Below, piece by piece: positions 35,066-44,039 of a stretch of 64,000 nucleotides of DNA (position 1 is its first letter; every line of letters starts with the position of its first letter). The translations under genes were made by a program, and so were the position numbers. The stretch spans positions 1,116,001 through 1,180,000 of the forward strand of contig NZ_JADPMR010000004.1 of the NCBI RefSeq assembly GCF_015686695.1. The letters run 5' to 3'. This DNA comes from Vibrio nitrifigilis. Lineage in GTDB: Bacteria; Pseudomonadota; Gammaproteobacteria; Enterobacterales; Vibrionaceae. Under the pieces are notes generated by a model. That model was not told the DNA's origin, ran no database searches, and saw only the letters and a program-made list of their open reading frames with translations.

Positions 35066-36031
35066 CTACAAGCTAAAGCTCAACCAATACATGAGTGTGT
35101 AATTATCAGAATAATAATGTTGTGGATGATCAACAGGAACACCTACCGATAAAACAGTAAAGTAATCTTTGTCGTACAACCCTAAGCGAACTGCCGCACC
35201 GACTACGGTTTCATTGGCTAAAGAGTATATTTTATTTTCACCCACCTGGCCCATATCAAGTGATAATGCAGCGCGAACAATATTACTTCTGGCCAATTTA
35301 CCGACATCGAACGCCAAATTGTTCCGCCAGAAGTACCCTTCATTACTGGATGCATGAACAAACTCAAACCCACTAACCGTATAACTGTTATTAACACTCA
35401 CGCCTTTCACTGGATTGATCTCATCAGAGCTCCAAATCGCATAAACATGGGTCGAATAATTGATGTCTGTCGACAGTGGATAATCGTAATTGAGCGTGAC
35501 TTCTTCTTTATCTATTGGCGTTGAATAAAGGGCAGTGCGATCACTAATCACGGGATCATCAAACCATTGCGCCCCACGGCTCACCTTCGGTGTAACCGTT
35601 AAGTAAGAATCAAATACTTTAGCACTATACTCAACCGAGACACTCAAATCGGCAGATGTTTTAGTGATGGTTTTGGTGCGATTTTCACCCCATTTTTGTG
35701 TCGTTACCGTTTGACCAACATATAAACTGACATCTCCAAGCGCAGGAAAACGCTGCATAACAGGTAATGTCGGGCCAATTTGAATGCGATTTGAGACGAC
35801 GTCATGTTCTAAAAGCTGTAGTTCAGCTCCAAAGACTAAGTCAACGCACTGCTGAGAAACCAAAGAATGCGGATTTTCAACTGATTGTAACGTTTGAGAA
35901 GAGAGCAAAGACACATTCCAAAATGTTGGGCATTGTAGGTTGGCTGGATCCGCCATAGCAGCACGTGTTAGAAATAAGGTTCCCAACAAGAATACTGTTT
36001 TTGTTCTACATAAAAATGAGCCCACCAACAC
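35066..36031 (-). CDS. Predicted outer-membrane beta-barrel protein, TpsB (ShlB/FhaC)-like barrel fragment
   Basis: 321 residues from a GTG at 36031 with GGAGTG upstream. Signal peptide ends near AAMA (residue 27). Two cysteines (C34, C62) sit in the N-terminal mature part. From about 95 on, alternating amphipathic strands fill the sequence, ending in NYTLMYWLSFSL with a C-terminal aromatic/aliphatic strand as in outer-membrane barrels. The tail GAAVRLGLYDKDYFTVLSVG and VPVDHP recall the barrel end of two-partner-secretion transporters, but there are no POTRA domains and the length is about half. It diverges from the siderophore receptor. Function unknown; barrel fold fairly likely, TpsB kinship tentative. 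Confidence 0.6.
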   Translation of the reverse strand: MLVGSFLCRTKTVFLLGTLFLTRAAMADPANLQCPTFWNVSLLSSQTLQSVENPHSLVSQQCVDLVFGAELQLLEHDVVSNRIQIGPTLPVMQRFPALGDVSLYVGQTVTTQKWGENRTKTITKTSADLSVSVEYSAKVFDSYLTVTPKVSRGAQWFDDPVISDRTALYSTPIDKEEVTLNYDYPLSTDINYSTHVYAIWSSDEINPVKGVSVNNSYTVSGFEFVHASSNEGYFWRNNLAFDVGKLARSNIVRAALSLDMGQVGENKIYSLANETVVGAAVRLGLYDKDYFTVLSVGVPVDHPQHYYSDNYTLMYWLSFSL

Positions 36032-36216
36032 CGTCTTATCACTCCGTAAATTAGCAATGGCTGATTATTGATCATTTTTTAGACTGATTACTTTTAGCTT
36101 CAAATCCAACGTGATGTAAATCACACAAAACACCTAATTAGTATTAACTGTCATCACTTAGCGTTACTCGGTTATCTTTGCCGATAATTTGTCCATAAAA
36201 CGATAAATCCCACCTT

Positions 36217-36235
36217 ATTAATGAAAATCATTTGT
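36217..36235. promoter_or_regulatory. Fur-like box upstream of the siderophore receptor
   Basis: The 19-mer ATTAATGAAAATCATTTGT matches the Fur consensus in 13 of 19 positions, with an intact central AATGA-N-AATCATT. About 90 bp before the receptor start and in the region shared with the divergent barrel gene. Confidence 0.6.
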
Positions 36236-36324
36236 ATTTATATTTAATATATGAGAAAACCTGATTTGCATATTTCTGACATATTTCACACAAACCCCAT
36301 AAATAAACATCAATTTGCATAATA

Positions 36325-38511
36325 ATGAATAACTACGATCTTAAATTACCATTTGATAGCAGACGAATCATTTCACGATCTTTTGGGCTATCCCCTCTTT
36401 ATTTGGCACTATTCGCCTCCTCTGCATTTGCAGCAAACACAGAGACATCACAGAACAATCGTTCTGAGAAATCGATTGATACTGTTGTTGTTCAAGGGAA
36501 GCAAACTAAAGGTCACTATACAGTGCCCACAAGTTCAGTCGCGACACGTAATAATGTCTCTGTTATGGATGTTCCCAAAGCGGTTACGACAGTCAGCTCT
36601 CAAGTTCTACAAGACCAAGGCAGTGATTCACTCATTCACGCCTTAACCAATGTGAGTGGTGTCACCCAAGCCAATAATATTGGTGGTAAAGAGGATGCCA
36701 TTATTCGCCGTGGCTTTGGTTCAACACGTGATGGTTCTTTACTTACTGATGGGCTAAAAACGGCTCTACCGCACTCTTTTAACGTGACCACAGATAAGAT
36801 CGAAGTGTTGAAAGGTCCATCCAGTACTTTGTATGGCGTGCTTGACCCTAGTGGTATGGTCAATGTGGTGACAAAGAAACCTCAAACTGAATTTGGCGCT
36901 AAAGTTTGGTCTAAATTGTCGGCAATGGGAGCTGGTCGTTACGGACAAACTTATGGTATGGATATTACCGACGGGATTAAGGATACCAACCTATCTTATC
37001 GTTTCATCGGTGAATATGAAGATAGCGACTATTGGCGTAACTTTGGCACCAATCGTAACTGGACAGTCGCACCATCACTGATGTGGAGCGATGAATCAAC
37101 AGAATTAGTACTGTCTTACCTACATCAACATTATTTGATTCCCTATGATCGTGGCACCATCTACGATACCGATAATAATAAGTTTGTTGATGTGAGCCGC
37201 CGCACCCGCCTTGACGAACCCTTCTCTAAAATTGAAGGTGACTCAGACATGGCCAAAATTTCTTTAAACCAAGAATTAATCAATGGTTGGAATCTTGATG
37301 CACGCTATGCCTATTCACAAGATGATTTTAAAGCTGACCAAGTTCGAACCTTAGGTTATAACTCCGAAACTGGGGTTATTACTCGCCGAGCAGACACCCG
37401 TGGTTATTACAAGCGTAAGATTCATGCTGTACGCACAGATGTGACTGGTACCGTAGATACTTTCTCTAAACGCAGTGATGTCTTATTTGGATTGTCATAC
37501 GATAATGAAAAAACTCGTCGCGCTAAATTGCAAAAAGGCAGTAAAAATACCAGCATGACAATTGATGATATTGAATACGGCAATATCGACCAAGTGGATT
37601 ACGATTCCTCTAAAAACAAAGAGGAATATGAGACTATAAATACCGCATCAATTTATGCGCAAGACCAATTACATCTCAATGATGAATGGATTGTTGTTGG
37701 TGGTCTACGTTATCAATACTTTGATATTAAAGCAGGCCGAGGTGACACAGAAAACACCAAAACCGATGGAGACGCGCTACTACCAAACGCTGGTTTAGTA
37801 TGGAAAGTAAGCCCGATGATCTCTTTCTATACTAACGTTGGTAAGACTTTCCGACCAAACAGTTCCATGACCAGCGCTTATGGTAACTTAGATCCAGAAC
37901 AAGGCATTTCTTATGAGTTAGGCAGCAAGTTTGATGTCAATGAACGCTTTAATGCCACATTGGCTGCTTATTACGCGCGTAAGAAAAACGTGGCCTATTC
38001 AGAGACAGTTGATGGCGAAAAAGTTTACAAAACGGCTGGCCTAGTTAGAGCACAAGGTATCGAATTCGATATGACAGCGCAGGTTACTGACCGCCTACAA
38101 GCCATTGGTAGCTATGCGTTCACGGACACAAAAGTGCTTGAAGATCCGAGTTATGAAGGTAAAGCATTACCTAACGTAGCGAAGCATACCGCTTCTATCT
38201 TCTTATCTTACGATCAGGGCAACTTGTTCCAAGATAACGACAACCTACGTTACGGTGGCGGTGTACACGGCGCTAGTAAACGCGCTGGCGATAACGATAA
38301 CTCATTCTACTTGCCTGAGTATGCGATTGCCGATCTATTTGCCGCGTATACATTTGAAACCAGTAACCCAATTAAGGTGCAGTTGAATTTGAATAACATC
38401 TTCGACAAAACCTATTACACGTCATCGATTGGTAATTCAGCGTATTCCGTTGCGGTGGGCCAACCATTTAATGCGACATTAAATGTTAGTATGGCATTCG
38501 GCGCAATGTAA
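36325..38511 (+). CDS. TonB-dependent siderophore receptor (hydroxamate/ferrichrome type)
   Basis: 728 residues. Signal peptide ends at AFA (residue 36), TonB box DTVVVQG (52-58), plug with VLQDQGSDSLIHALTNVSGV, RRGFGSTRDGSLLTDGLK and KIEVLKGPSSTLYGVLDPSG, then a 22-strand barrel that ends PFNATLNVSMAFGAM. The plug pattern LYG-x-x-x-P-x-G-x-x-N fits FhuA/FoxA/FpvA-like siderophore receptors. It takes up a ferric siderophore with TonB energy; which one is not readable. A Fur-like box upstream predicts iron repression. No siderophore synthesis or ABC uptake genes are nearby. Confidence 0.9.
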   Translation: MNNYDLKLPFDSRRIISRSFGLSPLYLALFASSAFAANTETSQNNRSEKSIDTVVVQGKQTKGHYTVPTSSVATRNNVSVMDVPKAVTTVSSQVLQDQGSDSLIHALTNVSGVTQANNIGGKEDAIIRRGFGSTRDGSLLTDGLKTALPHSFNVTTDKIEVLKGPSSTLYGVLDPSGMVNVVTKKPQTEFGAKVWSKLSAMGAGRYGQTYGMDITDGIKDTNLSYRFIGEYEDSDYWRNFGTNRNWTVAPSLMWSDESTELVLSYLHQHYLIPYDRGTIYDTDNNKFVDVSRRTRLDEPFSKIEGDSDMAKISLNQELINGWNLDARYAYSQDDFKADQVRTLGYNSETGVITRRADTRGYYKRKIHAVRTDVTGTVDTFSKRSDVLFGLSYDNEKTRRAKLQKGSKNTSMTIDDIEYGNIDQVDYDSSKNKEEYETINTASIYAQDQLHLNDEWIVVGGLRYQYFDIKAGRGDTENTKTDGDALLPNAGLVWKVSPMISFYTNVGKTFRPNSSMTSAYGNLDPEQGISYELGSKFDVNERFNATLAAYYARKKNVAYSETVDGEKVYKTAGLVRAQGIEFDMTAQVTDRLQAIGSYAFTDTKVLEDPSYEGKALPNVAKHTASIFLSYDQGNLFQDNDNLRYGGGVHGASKRAGDNDNSFYLPEYAIADLFAAYTFETSNPIKVQLNLNNIFDKTYYTSSIGNSAYSVAVGQPFNATLNVSMAFGAM

Positions 38512-38530
38512 CCGAACTTTAACGATACAG

Positions 38531-38557
38531 AAAGGCCAGCTCACAGAGCTGGCCTTT
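38531..38557. terminator. Terminator between the receptor and glpQ
   Basis: Perfect 12-bp stem AAAGGCCAGCTC / GAGCTGGCCTTT with a 3-base loop, followed by CTTATT; usable from both sides. Confidence 0.9.
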
Positions 38558-38596
38558 CTTATTACTATCATCTAATGGTGACTTTCACTTATAACT

Positions 38597-39676
38597 CTAA
38601 TAGCCCAAAGACGTCAGTTCAGCATCAATATCTACCGCTGGTTTATTTCGTAGAACTTGAGCGGCGAGCTCCGTCCGGTTGGTAAAGAATCCATCGACAC
38701 CAGACTTAACATAGCGTTCGAAGTCTACTTTCTGATCAACAGTATAAGCATGTACCAACAAGCCTTTAGCGTGACTCATTTTTACCATCCACGGTTCAGC
38801 CAAATCCATGTAACTAAATTGACTAGAAAAACGTCCTTGGTGATGAGTTTGAACGGTTGATGGCCCAACACCAATCGCCCCATGTTCTTTGGCAAAATCT
38901 AACCATTTTTCGAATGCTTGTTTAGATGCAACTTTTACATGCGCGTAATAGTCAGCATAGGACTCATCCGCCGCTTTCTTTTGCCCGGGAGCAGCATCAA
39001 TATACCCATCTCCTGTCCATAATAATAAAATTTTAGGCACATCCGGCATCACCTTTTGCAAGGCAACTAAACTGGGTTTCTCAAATGTTTGCAAAATGAT
39101 TTTTCCGTCATGCTTCTTATCCAGCCAGTGCTCACGCTTAAGAAAATTAGCTAAATCTTTTTCTATACCCGGAAAAAGTTTAGGTACTTTCGTTTCTATA
39201 TAGAGGCCTACAGGATGAGAGCATGCATGAGCAATATCGCTCACTTGCTTCAGAGTTACGATAGATAAACCTTTAAAGCTGGATCGTGCTCTTGTCGGAT
39301 AACGGTGATTGAACCAACTACCCGCATCGAGTCGCTGTAACTCTTGCCAAGTAAAGTGGCTGACAGGCTCGTTTGCTCGTTTAGGGAACACCTTCTCAAT
39401 GTTGGTGGTACGTTTGAGATTGTTATCATGCAGAGCGATTAGTTTACCATCTTTCGTGCGTTGCAAATCGAGCTCTAAATAATCAGCCCCAATTTCACAA
39501 GCGAGTTTATAAGCGGGTAACGTTGATTCAGGAGCGTCATATGAGTCTCCTCGGTGAGCAATGATCGCATGTTCAGGAATATCGAAAGCCCAAACAGTCG
39601 AAAGTGGTACAATAGTTAGAATAGTTAGAGCAAGAAATTTCCATAAATATTGAGGTTTTTTATCATTTATTAGCAA
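38597..39676 (-). CDS. glpQ: Periplasmic glycerophosphodiester phosphodiesterase
   Basis: 359 residues starting with a TTG at 39676, supported by AAGGAG six bases upstream and no ATG nearby. Signal peptide/anchor LWKFLALTILTIVPLSTVWA, then a GDPD TIM barrel: IIAHRGDSYDAPESTLPAY (catalytic His-Arg), YLELDLQRTKDGKLIALHD (metal Glu/Asp and second His), and YIETKVP. GlpQ-type enzymes release glycerol-3-phosphate from glycerophosphodiesters. No glpT or other glp gene is adjacent. Family secure. Confidence 0.9.
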   Translation of the reverse strand: MLINDKKPQYLWKFLALTILTIVPLSTVWAFDIPEHAIIAHRGDSYDAPESTLPAYKLACEIGADYLELDLQRTKDGKLIALHDNNLKRTTNIEKVFPKRANEPVSHFTWQELQRLDAGSWFNHRYPTRARSSFKGLSIVTLKQVSDIAHACSHPVGLYIETKVPKLFPGIEKDLANFLKREHWLDKKHDGKIILQTFEKPSLVALQKVMPDVPKILLLWTGDGYIDAAPGQKKAADESYADYYAHVKVASKQAFEKWLDFAKEHGAIGVGPSTVQTHHQGRFSSQFSYMDLAEPWMVKMSHAKGLLVHAYTVDQKVDFERYVKSGVDGFFTNRTELAAQVLRNKPAVDIDAELTSLGY

Positions 39677-39969
39677 AACTATCTCCTTGTTTTATGTGAA
39701 TTATTACTGTAACAAATCATCACTATCAAATAAAATCAAAAAAACATAATCAAAAATTTGATGCAAGAAGTTTAATATTCGATAAAGATAAAAATATAAA
39801 AAAGCATAAAATTATAAAATTATAATGAACAATGTTTTTTAAAGTTTGACACTTATATATAAATACGAAAGAATACACTCATCACTGCGTTACTATAAAT
39901 ACGCCTTTAAATTAATATAACACTTCTATTAAAAATATATAACTTACTCATTTTATTAACAGTATACTT
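39677..39969. other. Very AT-rich divergent region
   Basis: 293 bp of poly-A/T-like sequence between glpQ and the membrane protein gene. No gene or terminator seen. The composition continues into the downstream gene. Confidence 0.5.
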
Positions 39970-40605
39970 ATGATAAATAAAGCTTTAATCAATGCACTAT
40001 GTACAATTGGGATGTTTTTGCTAGTCATCGGATGTATCCAACTAGATATTTTATATTTTCACAATAACATGGGTGAAGAATCTGTCACCGAAACAATGCA
40101 GCTTATTATGCTAGGAATTACCATCTATAGTTTTATTAAAATAGGAAAAGTAAAACCAGAACTGCGCCACGCCGCTTTTCTTATTGCTGCTTTCTATACT
40201 GTGCTTTTCATCCGAGAAAACGATGGAGCACTTGACTATATCTACCATGGTGCTTGGGAAGTACCCGCTCTTTTAGTTACTGCCATAGGTATAAGATTGG
40301 CTTATAAAGGTGGCAAGAATACAATCGAACAAATGGCTACAATACTTAAAACTAAACATATGAATGGTGTGATTACATCAACATTAATGTTACTCGTTTT
40401 CTCACGGTTATATGGTATGAAAGAGTTGTGGTCTAGCCTAACTAGTGAAAGCTATGCTCGTGTAATAAAAAATATATCTGAAGAAAGCATTGAATTATTA
40501 TGTTATTCATTAATAGTTTATAGCACAATATATTTATATAAAGAGCTCGTAAAAAATGAGATAAATGAACCTTATAATAGTTCATTTCAATCTATTGAAA
40601 ATTAA
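39970..40605 (+). CDS. Unrecognised six-helix membrane protein with paired EES-x-x-E-like motifs
   Basis: 211 residues; about six membrane helices (near 8-28, 42-58, 66-82, 95-112, 131-147, 174-192). Just before helix 2 lies NMGEESVTETMQ (E36, E37, E41) and before helix 6 NISEESIELL (E171, E172, E175): the same motif in matching places in the two halves. Between them are RENDGALDYIYHGAWE with further acidic residues and a histidine. The pattern could be a membrane metal site or a duplicated fold. Strongly A/T-rich wobble bases compared with neighbours suggest a transferred gene. I do not recognise the family. Confidence 0.65.
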   Translation: MINKALINALCTIGMFLLVIGCIQLDILYFHNNMGEESVTETMQLIMLGITIYSFIKIGKVKPELRHAAFLIAAFYTVLFIRENDGALDYIYHGAWEVPALLVTAIGIRLAYKGGKNTIEQMATILKTKHMNGVITSTLMLLVFSRLYGMKELWSSLTSESYARVIKNISEESIELLCYSLIVYSTIYLYKELVKNEINEPYNSSFQSIEN

Positions 40606-40628
40606 AATATATTATCATTTTTATTTAT

Positions 40629-40660
40629 AAAAGAGCCGCATGTAAAATGCGGCTCTTTTT
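40629..40660. terminator. Bidirectional terminator
   Basis: AAAAGAGCCGCAT / ATGCGGCTCTTTT, perfect 13-bp stem with a 5-base loop, U/A-runs on both sides, between the convergent membrane-protein gene and galE. Confidence 0.95.
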
Positions 40661-40666
40661 AACTAT

Positions 40667-41683
40667 TTATACCTCAGGATAACCTTGTGGATTTTCCGAT
40701 TGCCAACGCCATGTATCTTGAGTCATTTCATCGAGAGAGCGCGTTGCAGTCCACCCAAGGTCTTGTTTGGCCTTCGCAGGATCTGCCCAGCATTCAGCAA
40801 TATCACCAGGGCGACGGTCAACTAATTTATAAGGAATGGTTGTACCACATGCTTTTTCAAATGCTTTCACCATATCCAACACGCTATATCCAATACCAGT
40901 ACCTAGGTTATAAATATGCAGTCCGTCTTTGGTACCAACATTTTTTAGTGCTGCAATATGACCATCAGCTAAATCCATAACATGGATATAATCACGGACA
41001 CCCGTACCATCTTTAGTCGGATAATCAGAGCCGAACACGGATAAGAATTCGCGACGACCTACGGCAACTTGAGATACAAAAGGCATCAAGTTATTTGGAA
41101 TCCCTTGCGGATCTTCGCCTAATTGGCCTGACGGATGTGAGCCAACAGGATTGAAATAGCGCAGTAACGTAATGCTCCAGTCTGGATTCGCTTTTTGAAA
41201 ATCAGTCAGACATTCTTCAACCATCAACTTGCTTCGACCATAAGGGTTGGTTGCACTCGTTGGAAAATCTTCGCGAATTGGCACACTTGCGGGATCACCA
41301 TATACGGTTGCTGAAGAGCTAAATACAATAGATTTAACGCCCGCTTCGCGCATCGCATCAACCAAAACCAATGTGCCATTCACGTTATTGTCATAATACT
41401 CCAGCGGCTTTTGCACCGATTCACCGACCGCTTTTAACCCAGCGAAGTGAATCACCGCATCGACCTTATGAGACGTCATCACATCAACGAGTAATGCTTT
41501 ATCACGAACATCACCATTAACGAAGACTGGGCGCTGCCCCGAAACAGCTTCGATACGATCTAACACCGTCGGTTTGCTGTTATATAGGTTATCGATGATC
41601 ACAGGCGTCATACCTGCTGAGATCATTTGAATACAAGTATGGCTGCCAATATAGCCCATACCGCCGGTTACTAATACCTTCAT
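40667..41683 (-). CDS. galE: UDP-glucose 4-epimerase
   Basis: 338 residues, family length. NAD-binding GGMGYIGSHT (7-13), SSSATVYGDP, catalytic YGRSK (Tyr-x3-Lys), RYFNPVGSHPSG and the C-terminal RRPGDIAECWADP. It interconverts UDP-glucose and UDP-galactose for galactose use and for surface polysaccharides. It stands alone, without galTKM, which suggests a role in envelope sugar supply. ATG at 41683 preceded by AAAGGAGG-like sequence. Confidence 0.96.
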   Translation of the reverse strand: MKVLVTGGMGYIGSHTCIQMISAGMTPVIIDNLYNSKPTVLDRIEAVSGQRPVFVNGDVRDKALLVDVMTSHKVDAVIHFAGLKAVGESVQKPLEYYDNNVNGTLVLVDAMREAGVKSIVFSSSATVYGDPASVPIREDFPTSATNPYGRSKLMVEECLTDFQKANPDWSITLLRYFNPVGSHPSGQLGEDPQGIPNNLMPFVSQVAVGRREFLSVFGSDYPTKDGTGVRDYIHVMDLADGHIAALKNVGTKDGLHIYNLGTGIGYSVLDMVKAFEKACGTTIPYKLVDRRPGDIAECWADPAKAKQDLGWTATRSLDEMTQDTWRWQSENPQGYPEV

Positions 41684-41880
41684 TCCTAGCCTCCTTTGAC
41701 GTTAGGTCGATTGTAGCGACTAAAATCTTGAAAATCACGCGGTTAACGTCATGCCTACCGTTACTTTTACAGGATACTGACCTTGATTCACTATTCCATT
41801 ACTTTCTCCTTGAGCAGAAGGTCACAGCTTCACATAGGTCTAACACAATTATGGGAACAAGATTCAGGTTAGTAGCAACA

Positions 41881-41908
41881 AAAAGCGCCACTATTTCATG
41901 GCGCTTTT
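41881..41908 (-). terminator. Intrinsic terminator, likely of the FAD oxidoreductase gene
   Basis: AAAAGCGCCA / TGGCGCTTTT, perfect 10-bp stem with an 8-base loop. On the minus strand the stem runs into TTTTTG. Its natural client is the minus-strand gene ending at 42216, from which it is now separated by the 266-bp repeat. Confidence 0.85.
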
Positions 41909-41931
41909 CAAACTTAACTCATACTCACAGC

Positions 41932-42197
41932 TATACCCAAGTAACCTCAAGATGCTGTTTCAGCGAGAATGTATTCGCTCTTAGGCAAGGCACTGATTTG
42001 AAGACATAGTCATTCTACGTTGAAAATCAGTAACACCGCCTAGGAGCGAATACAACTCGCCCTTTGGGAGCTCATCAACAAACCTATTTCTGCGCTCAAT
42101 CACGTTAAAAGGGAATGACCATTCTTGCCGTGATTGAGCTTGACCTAGGCTCGTTTATGAAGCTCTGAATCCTGCATCTTGAGGTCATTTGGGTATA
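41932..42197 (+). repeat. MITE-like 266-bp repeat, copy 3
   Basis: Same orientation and length as copy 1: TATACCCAAGTAACCTCAAG at the left end and ATCTTGAGGTC then ATTTGGGTATA at the right end. Inserted between the stop of the FAD oxidoreductase and its terminator. Confidence 0.9.
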
Positions 42198-42215
42198 TAT
42201 CATTTTGTTGGGGTA

Positions 42216-43676
42216 TCAAGGCATCCCCAGCACTTTAGCCAATGCCTGTGGATAACCACGGTCATCCGCCATTTGCAGTGCTTTTTCCTCCACCTGCTGC
42301 GCGGTCAGTGACAAACTAATCGGATGATTAAGTTCAATCGAATGCTGATCAACATCAGCCAATTGCCAAGTGGCGACTATCTTTTGTATTGCTTCTAATG
42401 CGGATGAACCTTTTACGATCTCGATCCGGGCATAGTGATCATCTTCAAAACTCACATCCGCCGCTCGCAATGTTGCATCTTCACCGGGTATTTGCTGAGC
42501 ACCAAATAATGGCTTACCTGCAATATCGGCAGTGACAAATGACGGCACAAACTGACTCATATGATCTATGGCTCTGCCTGTCCGTTCTATTTGCGCATCT
42601 AACGACCACCCCTGATTCAATTTAGCGGCTAGATAACTTGGTAGCTTAGGCTGAGCTGAGCGTAAATCAGAGGACACCAAACCATCTTTAAATAACGTGA
42701 TACCTTCCGTCATGCCATGCAGCTGAAATACACCATCTGCATACGGTGTTAACTGTGCCATGCCTTGAGGAGTGCCTCGAGGACCATGGAAAATCACTTC
42801 AGGCCATGATTGGCAACAATCTTGCCAATGAGTCACATAGGCGGCTTTAAACTCCACCAGACGATGGCGATAATGTTTGGCCATGTCATCAATCGACCCC
42901 GTTTGGTAACCACACGCATTAATGACATAGTCAGCGCTGATCACCACAGTTTCACCACTGTGATTCAATAAGGTGATCAACCATTTACCGTCGACATATT
43001 GCATATCAATGACTGTTGTACTCAACCGAACATCGCAATTTGGCATTCTGTCTAGGGCTAATTCAGCACTGGCACCTAAACGAAAAACGCTCCAACCATA
43101 CTCTTGCACTGCGATTAGAGGGTATTTTATTGCATCCAGATCCACATTTTGCACAACAGGAATTAGCCAATCTTCCAGTGTCTGTGGATTAATCGGCTGA
43201 ATCTTATTTGCAATCGCTTCTAATTCTTCACGTTGATAGGTACAAAAATACTGGTCTGGTTCCCCTAACAACTTATTCCGAGCATCCTCATCCACCAGTT
43301 GCTGATAAGCGCTACGAATCACCTCTAAGCGAGGAACAATATCTTGTGGTTGTCCAGGATCAGAATGCGGGACAGCAATAACAGTAGGACGTTTGTTTAG
43401 CGTATGAGGATACAGACGAATGGTTTCTAAAGACTGACTCAATAATTCAATACACTGCTGCTCAGAAATTTCCCGGTACAGGTTGCCACCAGCATGCAAA
43501 TGACAAATAGGTGGGCCATTCACTAAGCCTGGTCCTTTTTCAACCAGTAATACCTGTTGTCCAAGCTCTCCGAGGTGTACTGCTGCGGTAGCACCAGCGA
43601 CTCCACCACCGATCACAGCGATAAGAGGTTTGACGGCTTGCGGGTTTTTTTTAGACATTATCTCTCTACTCATCAT
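42216..43676 (-). CDS. FAD-dependent oxidoreductase (DAO superfamily)
   Basis: 486 residues. N-terminal dinucleotide-binding fold AVIGGGVAGATAAVHLGELG with the acidic strand end LLVEKGPG; CHLHAGGNLYREI follows, and VINACGYQTGSIDDMA is the second FAD-contact loop. Overall it looks like the D-amino-acid-oxidase/MnmC-like superfamily, but I cannot name a subfamily or substrate. Two in-frame ATGs (43676 and 43658) each have a fair ribosome site. The upstream region holds the DnaA-box-like cluster. Confidence 0.75.
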   Translation of the reverse strand: MMSREIMSKKNPQAVKPLIAVIGGGVAGATAAVHLGELGQQVLLVEKGPGLVNGPPICHLHAGGNLYREISEQQCIELLSQSLETIRLYPHTLNKRPTVIAVPHSDPGQPQDIVPRLEVIRSAYQQLVDEDARNKLLGEPDQYFCTYQREELEAIANKIQPINPQTLEDWLIPVVQNVDLDAIKYPLIAVQEYGWSVFRLGASAELALDRMPNCDVRLSTTVIDMQYVDGKWLITLLNHSGETVVISADYVINACGYQTGSIDDMAKHYRHRLVEFKAAYVTHWQDCCQSWPEVIFHGPRGTPQGMAQLTPYADGVFQLHGMTEGITLFKDGLVSSDLRSAQPKLPSYLAAKLNQGWSLDAQIERTGRAIDHMSQFVPSFVTADIAGKPLFGAQQIPGEDATLRAADVSFEDDHYARIEIVKGSSALEAIQKIVATWQLADVDQHSIELNHPISLSLTAQQVEEKALQMADDRGYPQALAKVLGMP

Positions 43677-44039
43677 TATCTCCCGCTATTGTAATCCTTG
43701 CTCACAGTGAAAAAAATCACAACTTTTACGCGGTTTTATTCACACTCCGTAGTGCTTACTGTTACTGAAAGCGTGAGCAAATTCAAGCAACAAGTTTCAG
43801 CACGAAATTTATGCATAGGCATATACACGAATACTAAATTTTCAAGGCAAAATTTGCAAAAAAAAAGCTTGACTGAGATCTTCCAGATCGTTCGATTTCG
43901 CCTTTTGTGCATAACGAATTCACGCCCTCCTGAGGTGGTACAATGGCTAGCGGCAGATCATGAGTTATCAACAGCTAAAGTTATCCAAAACTTTATCCAC
44001 TGATTTTGTGGATAACTAAGCAAGTTTTCCCCTGCGACC
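43677..44039. other. Intergenic region with DnaA-box cluster
   Basis: 363 bp between two minus-strand genes: A-rich in the middle with three GATC sites (in the 43870-43960 area), then the 9-mer cluster at 43965-44015. No coding sequence is supported. Confidence 0.6.
43965..44015. promoter_or_regulatory. Cluster of four DnaA-box-like 9-mers
   Basis: TTATCAACA (43965-43973), TTATCCAAA (43981-43989), TTATCCACT (43993-44001) and, inverted, TGTGGATAA (44007-44015), which is a perfect TTATCCACA box. The last two also form an 8-bp inverted repeat. Four such sites in 51 bp is far denser than chance; role unknown. Confidence 0.65.

Larger units (their letters stand above)
41684..42215. other. Region upstream of galE holding a terminator and a repeat copy
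   Basis: The galE promoter side (41684-41880) has no other feature I can support. It is followed by a terminator (41881-41908) and repeat copy 3 (41932-42197), then the stop of the oxidoreductase gene. Confidence 0.6.

Noticed and set aside
41728..42009. 93-codon frame upstream of galE
   Set aside because: It crosses a terminator and enters repeat copy 3; no recognisable product.
43698..44003. 101-codon plus-strand frame over the DnaA-box cluster, and a short minus-strand frame after an AGGAGG at 43926-43931
   Set aside because: The plus frame has no ribosome site and unlikely composition; on the minus strand the AGGAGG is at bad spacing from both candidate starts (GTG too close, ATG at 43912 too far).
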